Origin: CBDFHV01 sp965247705
Lineage (GTDB): Bacteria; Pseudomonadota; Alphaproteobacteria; Rhodospirillales; CAMCUA01
Direction: 5' to 3'
Assembly: GCA_965247705.1 (NCBI GenBank)
Contig: CBDFHV010000014.1
Location: 1 to 47,392 of the forward strand
DNA: 47,392 bases
The notes below the pieces were generated by a model. That model did no database searches and was not told where the DNA came from. It saw only the letters and a program-made list of their open reading frames with translations. A program made the translations under genes and the position numbers. Positions 1 to 8,119 of this stretch are shown here, piece after piece; the stretch's first letter is position 1; each line of letters begins with the position of its first letter.

Positions 1-164
1 GCCGCCAAATTCACCAACCCCGGTCCGCCGAGCGCGAACATCACGGCCGCCGTCAGCCCCGCGACGAAGCTAAGACTGGTGAGATGGTTGGGATGGACCG
101 GCGTCGCCACCAACGGCTTGACCAGCATGACGGCAAGCCGCTTGTCCCAGGATGTAACGGTCAT
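1..164 (-). CDS. CDP-alcohol phosphatidyltransferase family protein, N-terminal part (partial)
   Basis: The minus strand reads from ATG at 164 off the left edge for 54 codons. The peptide has LVKPLVATPVHPNHLTSLSF near residues 14-33 followed by a hydrophobic run (VAGLTAAVMFALG). This matches the start of CDP-alcohol phosphatidyltransferases, where a cytoplasmic 'P(V/I)xPNxLT' segment precedes the first membrane helix. Family members are integral membrane enzymes that transfer a phospho-alcohol moiety from a CDP-linked donor to make phospholipid head groups or related lipids. An in-frame TAG lies 15 nt upstream of the ATG, which supports this start. The catalytic motif D-G-x2-A-R lies beyond the edge, so the substrate cannot be judged. 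Confidence 0.72.
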   Translation of the reverse strand, partial: MTVTSWDKRLAVMLVKPLVATPVHPNHLTSLSFVAGLTAAVMFALGGPGLVNLA

Positions 165-241
165 GAAGGCAGCCTAGACTTTGTCTTCGCGGTGGAGACC
201 CTATCGGAAGCCGGCATTTCGATCCAATCGGCGGATAAAGC

Positions 242-576
242 TGCTCTCTCATGTCCGAATTCAAGGTTTCGGACGAAGATCACCGCTCACCGTGTTGCCG
301 GTGTCGAGATACGTATAGCGCCAGCGCACATGGCAGGGGGCGAAACCGTCCTGACGACGGTTGATCGATCTCTGATGCGCGGGTTGGGACCGCATGACCC
401 TGGGTTCGTCGTGGGGCTGCCTCGGTCTAGATGACGAGCGTGGGACAAGTCCCGCTCGTAGAGCAGTCGAGGGTTCCCCTCACCGTGGTCTCGCCCCCAG
501 GCATGGGCGCCGGCGGACTGTTGGTAGGCTGCTTCGGTCCTCCTCTTGTGGGGTGACGATTTTTCCCTGCTTTTTC
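242..576 (-). ncRNA. Candidate guide-RNA (seekRNA/bridge RNA) region of the IS110 element
   Basis: This is 335 nt without a credible gene between the transposase stop and the element end, almost identical in copy 2. It contains a strong hairpin at 434-459: arms ACGAGC/GCTCGT and GGGAC/GTCCC around an AA loop. Published work shows IS1111-group elements encode a structured RNA downstream of the transposase that pairs with donor and target. Assignment here is by position only; the exact RNA ends and guide loops are not determined. Confidence 0.4.
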
Positions 577-1689
577 TCAGCCGGCCTTGCACGGCGCGAC
601 CTCGCGGGCGATGGCCCAGACGAAGCCGAGCATCTCGCGGGCGATAGCCGTTGTGACCAGGGGGGTATCCTTGCCTTGGGCGCCCATGCGGCGGTAGCGG
701 GCGCAGAGGCGGGTCTGGGCCTTCCAGGCGATGTCGCGGACCGCCTTGGGTTGGCCCTGGAGGCGCTCCAGGAGGCAGCGGCTGACCCGCGCCGGCAGGC
801 GGTAGCACCAGGCGGCCTCGATCATGACGCGGCGCGCCTCGGCGTTGCCGGCCTTGGTGATGGCGCCGCGCCGGATGTGAGCGGCGCTGGAATGCTCCGA
901 GGGCACCAGACCGAGGTGCGCCATGAGCTGACGCGGGCTGTCGAAACGGGTCAGGTCGCCGATCTCGGCCAACAGGGTGACGGCGGTGATCAGCGCCACG
1001 CCGCGCATGGCCTGAAGGGCCTGGGCGACGGCAGCCAGGGACCAACGGGGGACCAATGCTTCGATCTCGGCCGTCAGGCGGTCGCGCCGCGCCTGGGCAT
1101 CCTCGATGGCCTGGATATAGTCCTCCAGGACGATCTGCTGGGCCGGCTGCTCGAAACGCAGGCTCGCCAGCCAGCGCCGGTGGGCCAGGGTCCAGTTGTT
1201 GCCGTCTCGCGTGCGGGCGTGGCGTAGCAGGAAGCCGCTCAACTGCTGACGCGCCCGGCGCAGGGCCTTGACCGCCGCCGCGCGGGCCCGCACCAGATCG
1301 CGCAGGGCCTCGTGCTCGGGCTCGGGAACCCACACCGGCGTCAGCTCGCCGGCGCGGTCCAGCTTGGCCAAGCCCAAGGCATCGCGGCGGTCGGTCTTGA
1401 TCCGATCGCCAGGACGCCGCGGGATCAGCGACGGCGCCACCACCACGCAGTCGTGGCCGAGCGATGTTAGCGTCCGATAGACCCCGTAACCGCACGGCCC
1501 GGCCTCGTAGCAGAAGCGCAGCGCGCGTCCCTCGCGCCCCAGCCTGTGCGCCAACTTCCGCAACGCCGCCGGTTGGTTCGCGATGGTGCCGAAATAGCGC
1601 GCCTCCCGGCGCAAGCCGCCATCGGCAATGGCGACCGAAATGCTCTTCTTGTGAACGTCCAGACCCACGTACGTGATAACCTGTTCCAT
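577..1689 (-). CDS. IS110-family transposase (DEDD), copy 1
   Basis: 370-aa transposase starting MEQVITYVGLDVHKKSIS at ATG 1689. The N-terminal half carries the DEDD RuvC-like domain: GLDVHKK with the first Asp near residue 10, CYEAGPCGYGVYR with Glu near 60, then IKTDRRDALGLAK with paired Asp residues near 100. The C-terminal transposase_20 domain contains AMRGVALITAVTLLAEIGDL and the LGLVPSEHSS region with the conserved Ser. The reading frame is open upstream to 1788, but the family start and the IS structure favour 1689. The product excises and integrates the element through a circular intermediate, guided in this family by an element-encoded RNA. Length is normal and no frameshift is present, so this copy is probably active. 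It can serve as reference for the broken copy at 18243-19357. Confidence 0.92.
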   Translation of the reverse strand: MEQVITYVGLDVHKKSISVAIADGGLRREARYFGTIANQPAALRKLAHRLGREGRALRFCYEAGPCGYGVYRTLTSLGHDCVVVAPSLIPRRPGDRIKTDRRDALGLAKLDRAGELTPVWVPEPEHEALRDLVRARAAAVKALRRARQQLSGFLLRHARTRDGNNWTLAHRRWLASLRFEQPAQQIVLEDYIQAIEDAQARRDRLTAEIEALVPRWSLAAVAQALQAMRGVALITAVTLLAEIGDLTRFDSPRQLMAHLGLVPSEHSSAAHIRRGAITKAGNAEARRVMIEAAWCYRLPARVSRCLLERLQGQPKAVRDIAWKAQTRLCARYRRMGAQGKDTPLVTTAIAREMLGFVWAIAREVAPCKAG

Positions 1690-1690
1690 G

Positions 1691-1766
1691 ACCCGTCTCC
1701 TATGCATGAGGCAAGACACCGGACCATCCGGTGCAACCCTCGACACCCGCATAATGTGAGACGGGT
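1691..1766. promoter_or_regulatory. Nested inverted repeats upstream of the IS110 transposase
   Basis: A perfect 9-bp inverted repeat, ACCCGTCTC (1691-1699) and GAGACGGGT (1758-1766), encloses a second hairpin CACCGGA-CCA-TCCGGTG (1717-1733). It starts 2 nt upstream of the transposase ATG and is repeated in copy 2. It could attenuate transposase expression or form part of the recombination end. The repeat is seen directly; the role is inferred. Confidence 0.5.
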
Positions 1767-2002
1767 CACCCACATCCCAGTCGGACATGGAGGTCTAGCG
1801 CCGTAGGGCCAACGAACGATGTCTTCTCCCGGCGCGACCTTGTGCTGTCATCGAAAGTCAGAAAAGATGCGGTCCGATAAATGTCGGGCCAAATGGGGCG
1901 TTCTGGGCTAGACGGTCTTCACCGGATAGAGGCCGCGATTACTCATACTTGCCAGCGGTCTAGGCGGGCCGGATCGTGTGATGTTGGCGAAGGAAACTTT
2001 GC

Positions 2003-2809
2003 GTGACGGGTTCAATGAAGCTCACATCCTACAGCGGCCTCACGGCGCTTGTGACCGGCGCGTCGAGCGGGATCGGGCGTCTACTCGCCCTGCGTCTGGC
2101 GCGACAGGGAGCGTCCGTGGCTCTGGTTGCTCGGCGCGAAGCCGAGCTCGAAGCGGTGGCGTCGGAGATTCGCGCTCACTCCGGCGAGGCCATGGTGCTC
2201 CCCTGCGATGTGGCCGATGCAAACCAGGTCGCGGATTCCGCGGCTCTCGCGCTCAAGCACTTCGGTGCAGTCGACATCCTCGTAAACAATGCCGGCTACG
2301 GCGGGCAGCGCACCTTCCTGGATTGGGATCTCCAGGATATGGAACGTATCATGCAGGTGAACTACTTCGGGGCCGTGTACTTCAACAAGGCGCTGCTGCC
2401 GCAAATGGTGGCGCGGAAATCCGGCTGGCTCGTCTTCGTGTCCTCGGTGACGGGCAGAATTGCGTCCCCCGAAAAGACGGCCTATGCGGCATCGAAGTTC
2501 GCCATGACCGGCTTCGCCGAGGCCCTCTCCATAGAGGTGGAAGGCGCGGGTGTGCATTTGTTGACCGTGTATCCGGGTGTCATTCATACGCCGTTTTTCA
2601 GCGAACAGATGCTCGAAAACATGCCCCCCGGGTCACGCCGTTCGATGGTTGAGCCTGACGGGCTCGTCGACGCCATCATTGAAGCTCTCGCCAAGGGCAA
2701 GCGGGAACTCACCTACCCTGGCGGCCTCGCCGCGGGCTACGTTGTCCGCGCACTGGCGCCTGGGTTCCTGCGCCAGCAGGTCATGCGCGTGACGAGAAAA
2801 AGCACGTGA
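2003..2809 (+). CDS. Short-chain dehydrogenase/reductase (SDR)
   Basis: 268-aa classical SDR. It has the Rossmann motif TGASSGIG at residues 18-25, the adenine-ring NNAG at 95-98, a catalytic Ser near 147 (VSSVTG) and YAASK with Tyr161 and Lys165. Such enzymes oxidise or reduce alcohol/carbonyl groups with NAD(P). The Arg residues after the first strand (LVARREAE) suggest NADP(H), which is an inference. GTG at 2003 is chosen because AAGGA lies 8 nt upstream; ATG at 2015 is the alternative. A flavin amine oxidase follows after 117 nt on the same strand, so the two may act on one substrate. The basic C-terminus (RQQVMRVTRKST) follows a hydrophobic patch seen in membrane-associated SDRs. The substrate is unknown. 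Confidence 0.88.
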   Translation: MTGSMKLTSYSGLTALVTGASSGIGRLLALRLARQGASVALVARREAELEAVASEIRAHSGEAMVLPCDVADANQVADSAALALKHFGAVDILVNNAGYGGQRTFLDWDLQDMERIMQVNYFGAVYFNKALLPQMVARKSGWLVFVSSVTGRIASPEKTAYAASKFAMTGFAEALSIEVEGAGVHLLTVYPGVIHTPFFSEQMLENMPPGSRRSMVEPDGLVDAIIEALAKGKRELTYPGGLAAGYVVRALAPGFLRQQVMRVTRKST

Positions 2810-2926
2810 CGAAAACATCCTCGAGTGGCGGTGCAGCGGCGTTGAACCGGGCGGGCGGATCGCCGCAGGCGATTCCGAACGGTCGGATGCTGCACTAGAC
2901 GGACAATTGTTGGAGCAGGGGCCGAC

Positions 2927-4201
2927 GTGCTGGACGTAATCGTGATAGGCGCGGGGATGGCGGGTATCACGTCGGCACGTGAGCTCGAGCGCGCGCGGTT
3001 TTCGGTCGCGGTATTGGAAGCGCGCGATCGCATGGGCGGACGAATTCTGACGCTGGACGACTTCTGCGACGGGTCGGTGGAGGGCGGCGCCGAGTTCGTG
3101 CATGGCCGTAACGCGGCAACATTGCCCGAGATACAGGAGGCGGGACTGCGTCTGCGCGGCTCCGCTCCGATGCGGCGCACCCTATTCAACTTGGGCGGCG
3201 CTACCCGCTGGTTGCCGTGGACCTGCTTGCATCCAGGAACGTGGGCATGCGCGGGAATGCGCCGGGATATTGCTCGAACCGAACCACCCGACCTGTCGGC
3301 ACGGGAATTCATGGACAGACACGGCTACCGAGGCCGGGCGCGCATGCTGACCGAAATGACGTTCTTGCAGCACCTGCCGGGTAGTGCGGACGACGTTGGG
3401 GTCCTCGGGCTGGTCGATGACGGTGTGCTGGATCTCCAGACGAGATACAACCATCGCATCGTCGAGGGCTATAGCTCACTTCCGCGCGTCCTCGCCAAGG
3501 GCCTCGATATTCGCCTCAACTGCCAAGTCGAAACGGTCTTCTGGAAACCCAATTCGGTGCGGGTGCGCTGTCGCAACGGGCACGAGCTCGAGGCGCGAAC
3601 CGCAATATCGACCCTTCCGGTCGGGGTGCTGAAATCCGACGCGGTTCGCTTCGAGCCGGTGCTTCCGAAATCCAAACAGTGGGCCCTTAGTCAAATGGAG
3701 ATGGGGCCCATTCTCAAGCTGCTTCTCCACTTTCAAGAGGGCTTTTGGCCCCGATGGATGGAAATGGTTGCCTGTGCCACGGGGCCGATCAACCTCTACT
3801 GGTCCGTTTTTCGCGGTGCCAAGGGAAAACCATCCGTCCTCTCGGCTTATTGCATTGGGCCGCGCGCCGCGGCGCTTTCGAAGGCAAGCGATGAAGAAGC
3901 GACCGAGATGGTGATGGCCGATCTCCAGCGCCTCTTTCCCAAGGCCGATCCCCGTCGCGCGCTGGTACGGTACCGATGTGTGAACTGGGCCCAAGATCCC
4001 TTTGCTCAGGGCGGGTACACGTTCCTTCGACCCGGAGCACGAGGTGCGCGGACCAGCCTGCGCGCCGCCGACACGGGGTCGCTCTTCTGGGCCGGCGCCG
4101 GAACCGAGTCGCAGCCGATCTCGGAAGTTGTCGAGACCGCATACTTGAGCGGCCTGCGTGTGGCCGCAGAAGTAAGCGCGGCCCTCAAAACCGGGGGGTA
4201 G
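2927..4201 (+). CDS. FAD-dependent amine oxidase family protein
   Basis: 424 aa. The N-terminus has the dinucleotide-binding motif VIVIGAGMAGITSA (residues 4-17), then EARDRMGGRI, the conserved R-x-G-G-R region of flavin monoamine/polyamine oxidases, and EGGAEFVHG. The C-terminus has LFWAGAGTESQPISEVVETA, corresponding to the family's FAD-contacting 'F.AGE.T...G...GA..SG' segment. These enzymes oxidise amines with O2, giving imine and H2O2. The ATG-less start is GTG 2927 with GGAG/AGGG 6-11 nt upstream. No signal peptide is seen, so it is probably cytoplasmic. It lies downstream of the SDR gene and converges with the amidase gene, leaving only 35 nt between stops. The exact substrate cannot be read from sequence. 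Confidence 0.85.
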   Translation: MLDVIVIGAGMAGITSARELERARFSVAVLEARDRMGGRILTLDDFCDGSVEGGAEFVHGRNAATLPEIQEAGLRLRGSAPMRRTLFNLGGATRWLPWTCLHPGTWACAGMRRDIARTEPPDLSAREFMDRHGYRGRARMLTEMTFLQHLPGSADDVGVLGLVDDGVLDLQTRYNHRIVEGYSSLPRVLAKGLDIRLNCQVETVFWKPNSVRVRCRNGHELEARTAISTLPVGVLKSDAVRFEPVLPKSKQWALSQMEMGPILKLLLHFQEGFWPRWMEMVACATGPINLYWSVFRGAKGKPSVLSAYCIGPRAAALSKASDEEATEMVMADLQRLFPKADPRRALVRYRCVNWAQDPFAQGGYTFLRPGARGARTSLRAADTGSLFWAGAGTESQPISEVVETAYLSGLRVAAEVSAALKTGG

Positions 4202-4236
4202 TACCAAGGGGCGGCACCCGCCGGTCCTGCCTTGCC

Positions 4237-5643
4237 TCAAACGGCTGGCCGCGCGGCGCTCCAGGGGCGTGCGCCTTCGAACGCCGCCGCCGCTTGCAGC
4301 ACGGTCAGATCGGCGAAGCGCCGGCCGACAATCTGAAGACCGACCGGCAGGCCGTCGGCGGTGAAGCCGCAAGGCACACTCGCCGCCGGGTTGCCGGAAA
4401 AGTTAAAGGGATAGGAGAACTCCGCCCATTGGATCCAATCCCACGGGTGGCTCGGCCAGTGCGCCGGCTGAAGTCGCTCGGCCGGGAACGCGGCGACCGA
4501 GGCGGCGGGCGTCAGCAACAAATCCCAGTCCTCGAAGAAACGATGCACGCGCTCGACATAGGCGAGCTTGCGCGCTCGGGCCTCCAGGTATTCCGGGACC
4601 GAGAACCCCTGGCCGGCACGGATGCAGGCGACAAGGCCGGGATCCATCCGGTCCTTCCACTCGGCAAGCAGGGGCGCGTGATTGAGCGTGTGGATCGGCC
4701 AGAAGAAGCGGATCAGATCCGGCCCGTCGGGTCCGAAGTCGGGGGTCGCCGGCTCAACCACGCAACCCAGATCGTCGAAAACCCGAACCCCGTCGGCGAC
4801 AAGGGACGCGACCTCGGGGTCAACTCGGGCGTGGCCCAGATCGGCGCTGAAGGCGACCTTGAGGCCCGCCACGCCCTCCTCGATGCGGGCCGGGTAGTCG
4901 GCGGGTGGCGCCTCGAGGCTGTTGTGGTCCCACGGATGGGGGCCGGCCATGACGTGGAGCATCAGCGCCGAGTCGGCCACGGTCCGGGTCATGGGGCCGG
5001 CGCTGTTGATGTTGTCGTTATTGCCTACGGGCCAGAACGGGATCCGGCCGAAGGTGGGCTTGAGGCCGAAGATTCCGCAGAAATGAGCGGGCATGCGAAT
5101 CGATCCCGCACCATCCGCGCCCTGGTGGAGCGGCCCGTACCCGGCGGCGGCGGCGGCACCGGCGCCGGCCGACGAGGCGCCCGCGTTGAACCCTTGCCGC
5201 CAGGGATTGTGGGTGATGCCGGTCAGCGGGCTCTCGCTCACGCCCTTCCAGCCGAGCTCCGACGTGGTGGTCTTGCCCAGGGGGATGGCGCCCGCGGTCC
5301 GAAGCCGGGTGAAAAATGGCGCGTCCACATCGCGCACCACGCCCTTGTGGGCATGCGAGCCGCGCTCGGTCGGCAGGCCGGCGGTGAGCGTCATGTCCTT
5401 GATCGTCAGCGGAATCCCATGGAGCGGCCCCAGCGCGTCGCCGCGAACAACGGCGTCTTCGGCCTCGCGCGCGGCGTCGCGCGCGGCGTCGGCGGTCAGA
5501 TGGGCGAAGGCGTTGAGACGGGGCTCCAGCGCTTCGATGCGCTCCAGCACGGCCTCGACCACCTCGCGCGGCGAGACCTCACGTGCGCGGATCAGGCCCG
5601 CGAGCTCGGTCGCGGGGGTAAAGCAAAGCTCGGTCGCGTTCAC
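4237..5643 (-). CDS. Amidase signature family enzyme
   Basis: 468-aa amidase of the Ser-cisSer-Lys type. The general-base Lys is in GIPLTIKDM, and the family's glycine/serine-rich loop appears as NAGASSAGAGAAAAAGYGP, holding the cis-Ser. The nucleophile region is DGAGSIRMPAHFCG, followed by GLKPTFGRIP. The C-terminus SVPCGFTADGLPVGLQIVGR is typical. It hydrolyses an amide to acid and ammonia; the substrate is not assignable. No ATG exists near the expected start. GTG 5643 (then NATELCFTPATELA) best matches the family start; TTG 5688 would add 15 residues. The loop departs from the usual GGSSGGS, so activity should be reasonably but not fully expected. Confidence 0.86.
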   Translation of the reverse strand: MNATELCFTPATELAGLIRAREVSPREVVEAVLERIEALEPRLNAFAHLTADAARDAAREAEDAVVRGDALGPLHGIPLTIKDMTLTAGLPTERGSHAHKGVVRDVDAPFFTRLRTAGAIPLGKTTTSELGWKGVSESPLTGITHNPWRQGFNAGASSAGAGAAAAAGYGPLHQGADGAGSIRMPAHFCGIFGLKPTFGRIPFWPVGNNDNINSAGPMTRTVADSALMLHVMAGPHPWDHNSLEAPPADYPARIEEGVAGLKVAFSADLGHARVDPEVASLVADGVRVFDDLGCVVEPATPDFGPDGPDLIRFFWPIHTLNHAPLLAEWKDRMDPGLVACIRAGQGFSVPEYLEARARKLAYVERVHRFFEDWDLLLTPAASVAAFPAERLQPAHWPSHPWDWIQWAEFSYPFNFSGNPAASVPCGFTADGLPVGLQIVGRRFADLTVLQAAAAFEGARPWSAARPAV

Positions 5644-5763
5644 GCTACCAAGGATCCCAAAATGCACGCCTCCCAACACCCTTTGCACGGTACAGGAGAT
5701 CCGCGCGCCGTGTCACCGGGGTGCTGCCGCTCCAAGGGGGGCAGGGGGCATGCCATGGGTCTT

Positions 5764-5876
5764 ATACATAGCGTAATTCCGGCTGGTCACTCTCCTTGGT
5801 TTGCCTATTGGGGCGCGTTGCCGCGACCCCGCATCATAGGTCCGGGAGAGTGACCAGCCGGAATTACGCTATGTAT
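5764..5876. repeat. MITE-like palindrome with 32-bp perfect terminal inverted repeats
   Basis: Positions 5764-5795 and 5845-5876 are perfect reverse complements (arms include CGTAATTCCGGCTGGTCACT), separated by 49 nt. The symmetry continues for two further pairs after one mismatch. The unit is ~113-119 bp, has no coding capacity and lies between convergent genes. This is the architecture of a miniature inverted-repeat element or a collapsed insertion sequence. It could also act as a strong RNA hairpin at the 3' end of either neighbour. Confidence 0.75.
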
Positions 5877-5920
5877 TAGTCCGCTGTTAGGGGTCAAGCC
5901 GAATGTATTTCTGTCTCATC

Positions 5921-5947
5921 TTCGTTCCCTTCGTTCCCTTCGTTCCC
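5921..5947. repeat. Three tandem copies of TTCGTTCCC with inverted flanks
   Basis: The 9-mer TTCGTTCCC occurs three times without gaps at 5921-5929, 5930-5938 and 5939-5947. It is flanked by CTGTCTCATC and GATGGGACAG, which are inverted copies with one mismatch. The function is unknown; it may be a variable-number repeat in the loop of a hairpin. Confidence 0.8.
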
Positions 5948-6109
5948 TACGATGGGACAGAAATCCTCCCTTATTCCTACATTGAAGCAGAGTCGGCTGT
6001 GGCCCCGTGCCATCGCGACGCGTAGCATCGATGATGTACAGACTCCATCCGCTGACCCTGCTGAGACCCGGCCCACCGCGTTGCTCGACCGGCCAAAGCA
6101 TGCGCGCGC

Positions 6110-7033
6110 TCATAACGTGAGCGTCGCCTCCAGCGGATAGTGATCGGATGCCGGCCAGCGGCCGCCGGCGGGCCGGGCATAGGTGTAGGCCTGGTCTTCG
6201 ATGGCGCACCGCTCCCACCCCTCGCGCAAAGACTCCGACACGTAGAAGTAGTCGAGACGCTCTCTCGATCGAGCCATCTCGGCGCCATCAAAAGCCTCGA
6301 GGAGCGGGTTTGTCGCGCCGTCGTAGGTCAGTCCCCGATGAGCGACGTGATCTTCCGGGTCCGGGTGCAGGGCGCGGTACATATCGAGGAGCCCGTGCAC
6401 GCCGAGACTCTCGTGCAGACGGCAATACTCCTCGGTCGGCCGACCCTCGGTCTCGGCGATTACGTTCAGATCACCGGTGATGATCCAGGGTACGCCGTCG
6501 GTGGGCGTCGACTCGATTCGCTCGAGAATCTTCGCCATGTTGCGCTCGCGAATCACGGCATAGCGCGCTACATCGTTGTCGAAGGTCGCCTGGTTGTGAG
6601 TCACCACCAGACGGCACGCGAGCGCGCCCTCGTCGGGTCTCGCAATCTCGGCGGTGACGAATCCCATGTCGGCGCGATGCACCGCATCGTCCTCCTCGTA
6701 GTACGGGGTGAAGTCTGCGTTAGCGACCGGCCACCGGCTCACCAGCAGCAGACCCGACGACATGCGGAACCCGCGCCGGGGCGTGGGTCGGAAGTGGGAC
6801 GAGTAGTGCTCGCGCAATCCCTCCAGAACACGCTCGGCTCGCGCGTCCGCCCATACTTCGCAAAGTCCCGCCACCGCCGGTCGTCTCTCGGTGATGGTCT
6901 GAACGATGGCTTGCGTGCGCTCCTCATCGTCAACGATCCGCCGGGTGGCCCGATCGAGATCGAGAAACAAGTGGGTGTTGTAGAAAAGAAGCGTGGCTTT
7001 TTCCATACTCTGGATGCACTCGATAATGACCAT
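6110..7033 (-). CDS. Endonuclease/exonuclease/phosphatase (DNase I-like) family protein
   Basis: 307 aa with the fold's signature residues in order. FYNTHLF lies near the N-terminus, LCEVW supplies the metal-binding Glu, and VVTHNQATFDND follows. ITGDLNVIAE gives the catalytic D-x-N, RLDYFYVSE follows, and the terminal PASDHYPLEATLTL supplies the catalytic Asp-His pair. The superfamily hydrolyses phosphodiester bonds in nucleic acids, phospholipids or inositol phosphates; the substrate here is unknown. There is no clear signal peptide, so it is probably cytoplasmic. Starts at ATG 7033 or ATG 7006 are both possible; 7006 (MEKATLLFYNTHLF) is closer to the conserved core. It is isolated: the upstream region holds only IS remnants. 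Confidence 0.8.
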   Translation of the reverse strand: MVIIECIQSMEKATLLFYNTHLFLDLDRATRRIVDDEERTQAIVQTITERRPAVAGLCEVWADARAERVLEGLREHYSSHFRPTPRRGFRMSSGLLLVSRWPVANADFTPYYEEDDAVHRADMGFVTAEIARPDEGALACRLVVTHNQATFDNDVARYAVIRERNMAKILERIESTPTDGVPWIITGDLNVIAETEGRPTEEYCRLHESLGVHGLLDMYRALHPDPEDHVAHRGLTYDGATNPLLEAFDGAEMARSRERLDYFYVSESLREGWERCAIEDQAYTYARPAGGRWPASDHYPLEATLTL

Positions 7034-7380
7034 GACGCCATGATCAGGACGGTCGGATTGACTCGAACCTACGTGTCATCAAAACAGGCAGGCCGGGGCG
7101 AGAAGCCGGAGACGACTCGAAGAGTACACGTTCGGATGCACTGCACAACCAAGCGCACATCGGCTCTCGCAATTGCGCAATATTCGGAAATGTCTGCTCA
7201 ACAAATCGAGTAGCCAGAACGCCAAGGCCGAAGACGCGATCAGTAGCCCGGTTCGCGCTATCTCGGCGCAGAAAACGGTGCCACGCACTTGAACGCATCC
7301 ATCATCGGCACGTCCTTCGCCCGGGCGAGGCGGAAGCAGAAACCGCCTTCAAGCCGCCACTCGGAGGTCCCGAATCGATT
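7034..7380. other. Non-coding stretch before the IS630 remnant
   Basis: About 350 nt without a convincing gene. It may contain the promoter of the DNase I-like gene and degraded IS630 sequence, but codons upstream of 7384 do not align clearly with IS630 transposases. No tRNA or clear hairpin was found. Confidence 0.4.
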
Positions 7381-7628
7381 CGAGCCCATGCCATCGTCAT
7401 CGTCGATCAGGCCGGATGGCACTTCTCAAAGGCGCTCGAAGTTCCACCCAACATTACCCCCATGCCACTACCGGCGAAATCGCCCGAACTCAACCCGGTG
7501 GAAAACAATTGGCAGTTCATGCGAGACAACTGGATATCCAACAGGATCTTCAAATCCAACGCCGATATTCTCGATCATTGCTGCTTCGCATGGAACCAGC
7601 TCATCAACCAGCCGTGGAGGATCATGTC

Positions 7629-7642
7629 CATCGGATTACGAG
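7629..7642. repeat. Target-site duplication, left copy
   Basis: CATCGGATTACGAG matches 9057-9070 exactly. It lies inside the IS630 codons for S-I-G-L-R and marks the insertion of the IS3-type element. Confidence 0.82.
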
Positions 7643-7708
7643 TGAGTCGGACCCGATTTGCTTGGACACAGAATTGGCTTAATCGAAGTGTCCAAGGAGG
7701 ACCGGAAC

Positions 7709-8119
7709 ATGACCGATAATTTTGAGAAGAAAGTTGCTGTTGATGGGCCTGTGGTAAATGCGGGCGAGCTTGGCTCGTCCACGTTTTCCCCAGGACAGGC
7801 TTTGCCGGCAGGCCCGCTGGGACTTGGCCAGCGATGGACGGTGGCGCGCAAGCGTGAGGTCGTTCTGCGGCTTTTGCGTGACGAGCCGGTGCAACTTCTG
7901 TCGCGCCAGTTGGGCGTAGAGATCTTCCGGCTCGAGCAGTGGCGTGAGAAAGCGATCGGCGGGATCGACGCCTCGCTCAAGCAACGCAAGGGCGATCCGG
8001 TGCAGGCGGAACTGGATAGCGCCATGAAGCGGATCGGAGAGTTGACCATGCAGGTGGAACTGCTGGAGGCCAAGACGGAGACCTTCGGCCCTTTGGGGCG
8101 GCGGAGGTCGCGGCGATGA
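7709..8119 (+). CDS. IS3-type OrfA, helix-turn-helix DNA-binding subunit
   Basis: 136 aa. The central segment (RWTVARKREVVLRLLRDEPVQLLSRQLGVEIFRLEQWREKAI) is the helix-turn-helix of IS3 OrfA proteins. A C-terminal leucine-rich amphipathic helix (AMKRIGELTMQVELLEAK) would mediate oligomerisation. OrfA recognises the terminal repeats and tempers transposition. ATG 7709 is supported by AAGGAGG 8 nt upstream. The gene overlaps orfB by 4 nt (ATGA), and orfB is in the -1 frame, so translational coupling or -1 frameshifting could make an OrfAB fusion. An unusually long N-terminal extension of ~45 residues precedes the HTH. Confidence 0.85.
   Translation: MTDNFEKKVAVDGPVVNAGELGSSTFSPGQALPAGPLGLGQRWTVARKREVVLRLLRDEPVQLLSRQLGVEIFRLEQWREKAIGGIDASLKQRKGDPVQAELDSAMKRIGELTMQVELLEAKTETFGPLGRRRSRR

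Larger units (their letters stand above)
242..1797 (-). mobile_element. IS110-family (IS1111-like) insertion sequence, copy 1, intact
   Basis: The same ~1.55 kb sequence recurs at 17907-19464, so both ends can be set by comparison. Perfect 9-bp subterminal inverted repeats CATGTCCGA (250-258) and TCGGACATG (1781-1789) sit 8-10 nt inside the ends. The transposase fills 577-1689. About 335 nt of non-coding DNA follows the transposase and about 107 nt precedes it. Subterminal repeats and a long downstream non-coding end are known traits of the IS1111 subgroup. Outer ends are accurate to a few bases because these elements make no obvious target duplication. Confidence 0.85.

Noticed and set aside
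5921..5947. The 9-bp tandem repeat as a CRISPR array
   Set aside because: Units are 9 bp and contiguous with no spacers, and no cas genes are present.
7040..7110. A GACTCGAACC stretch resembling a tRNA T-loop complement
   Set aside because: No acceptor, D or anticodon stems can be paired around it.
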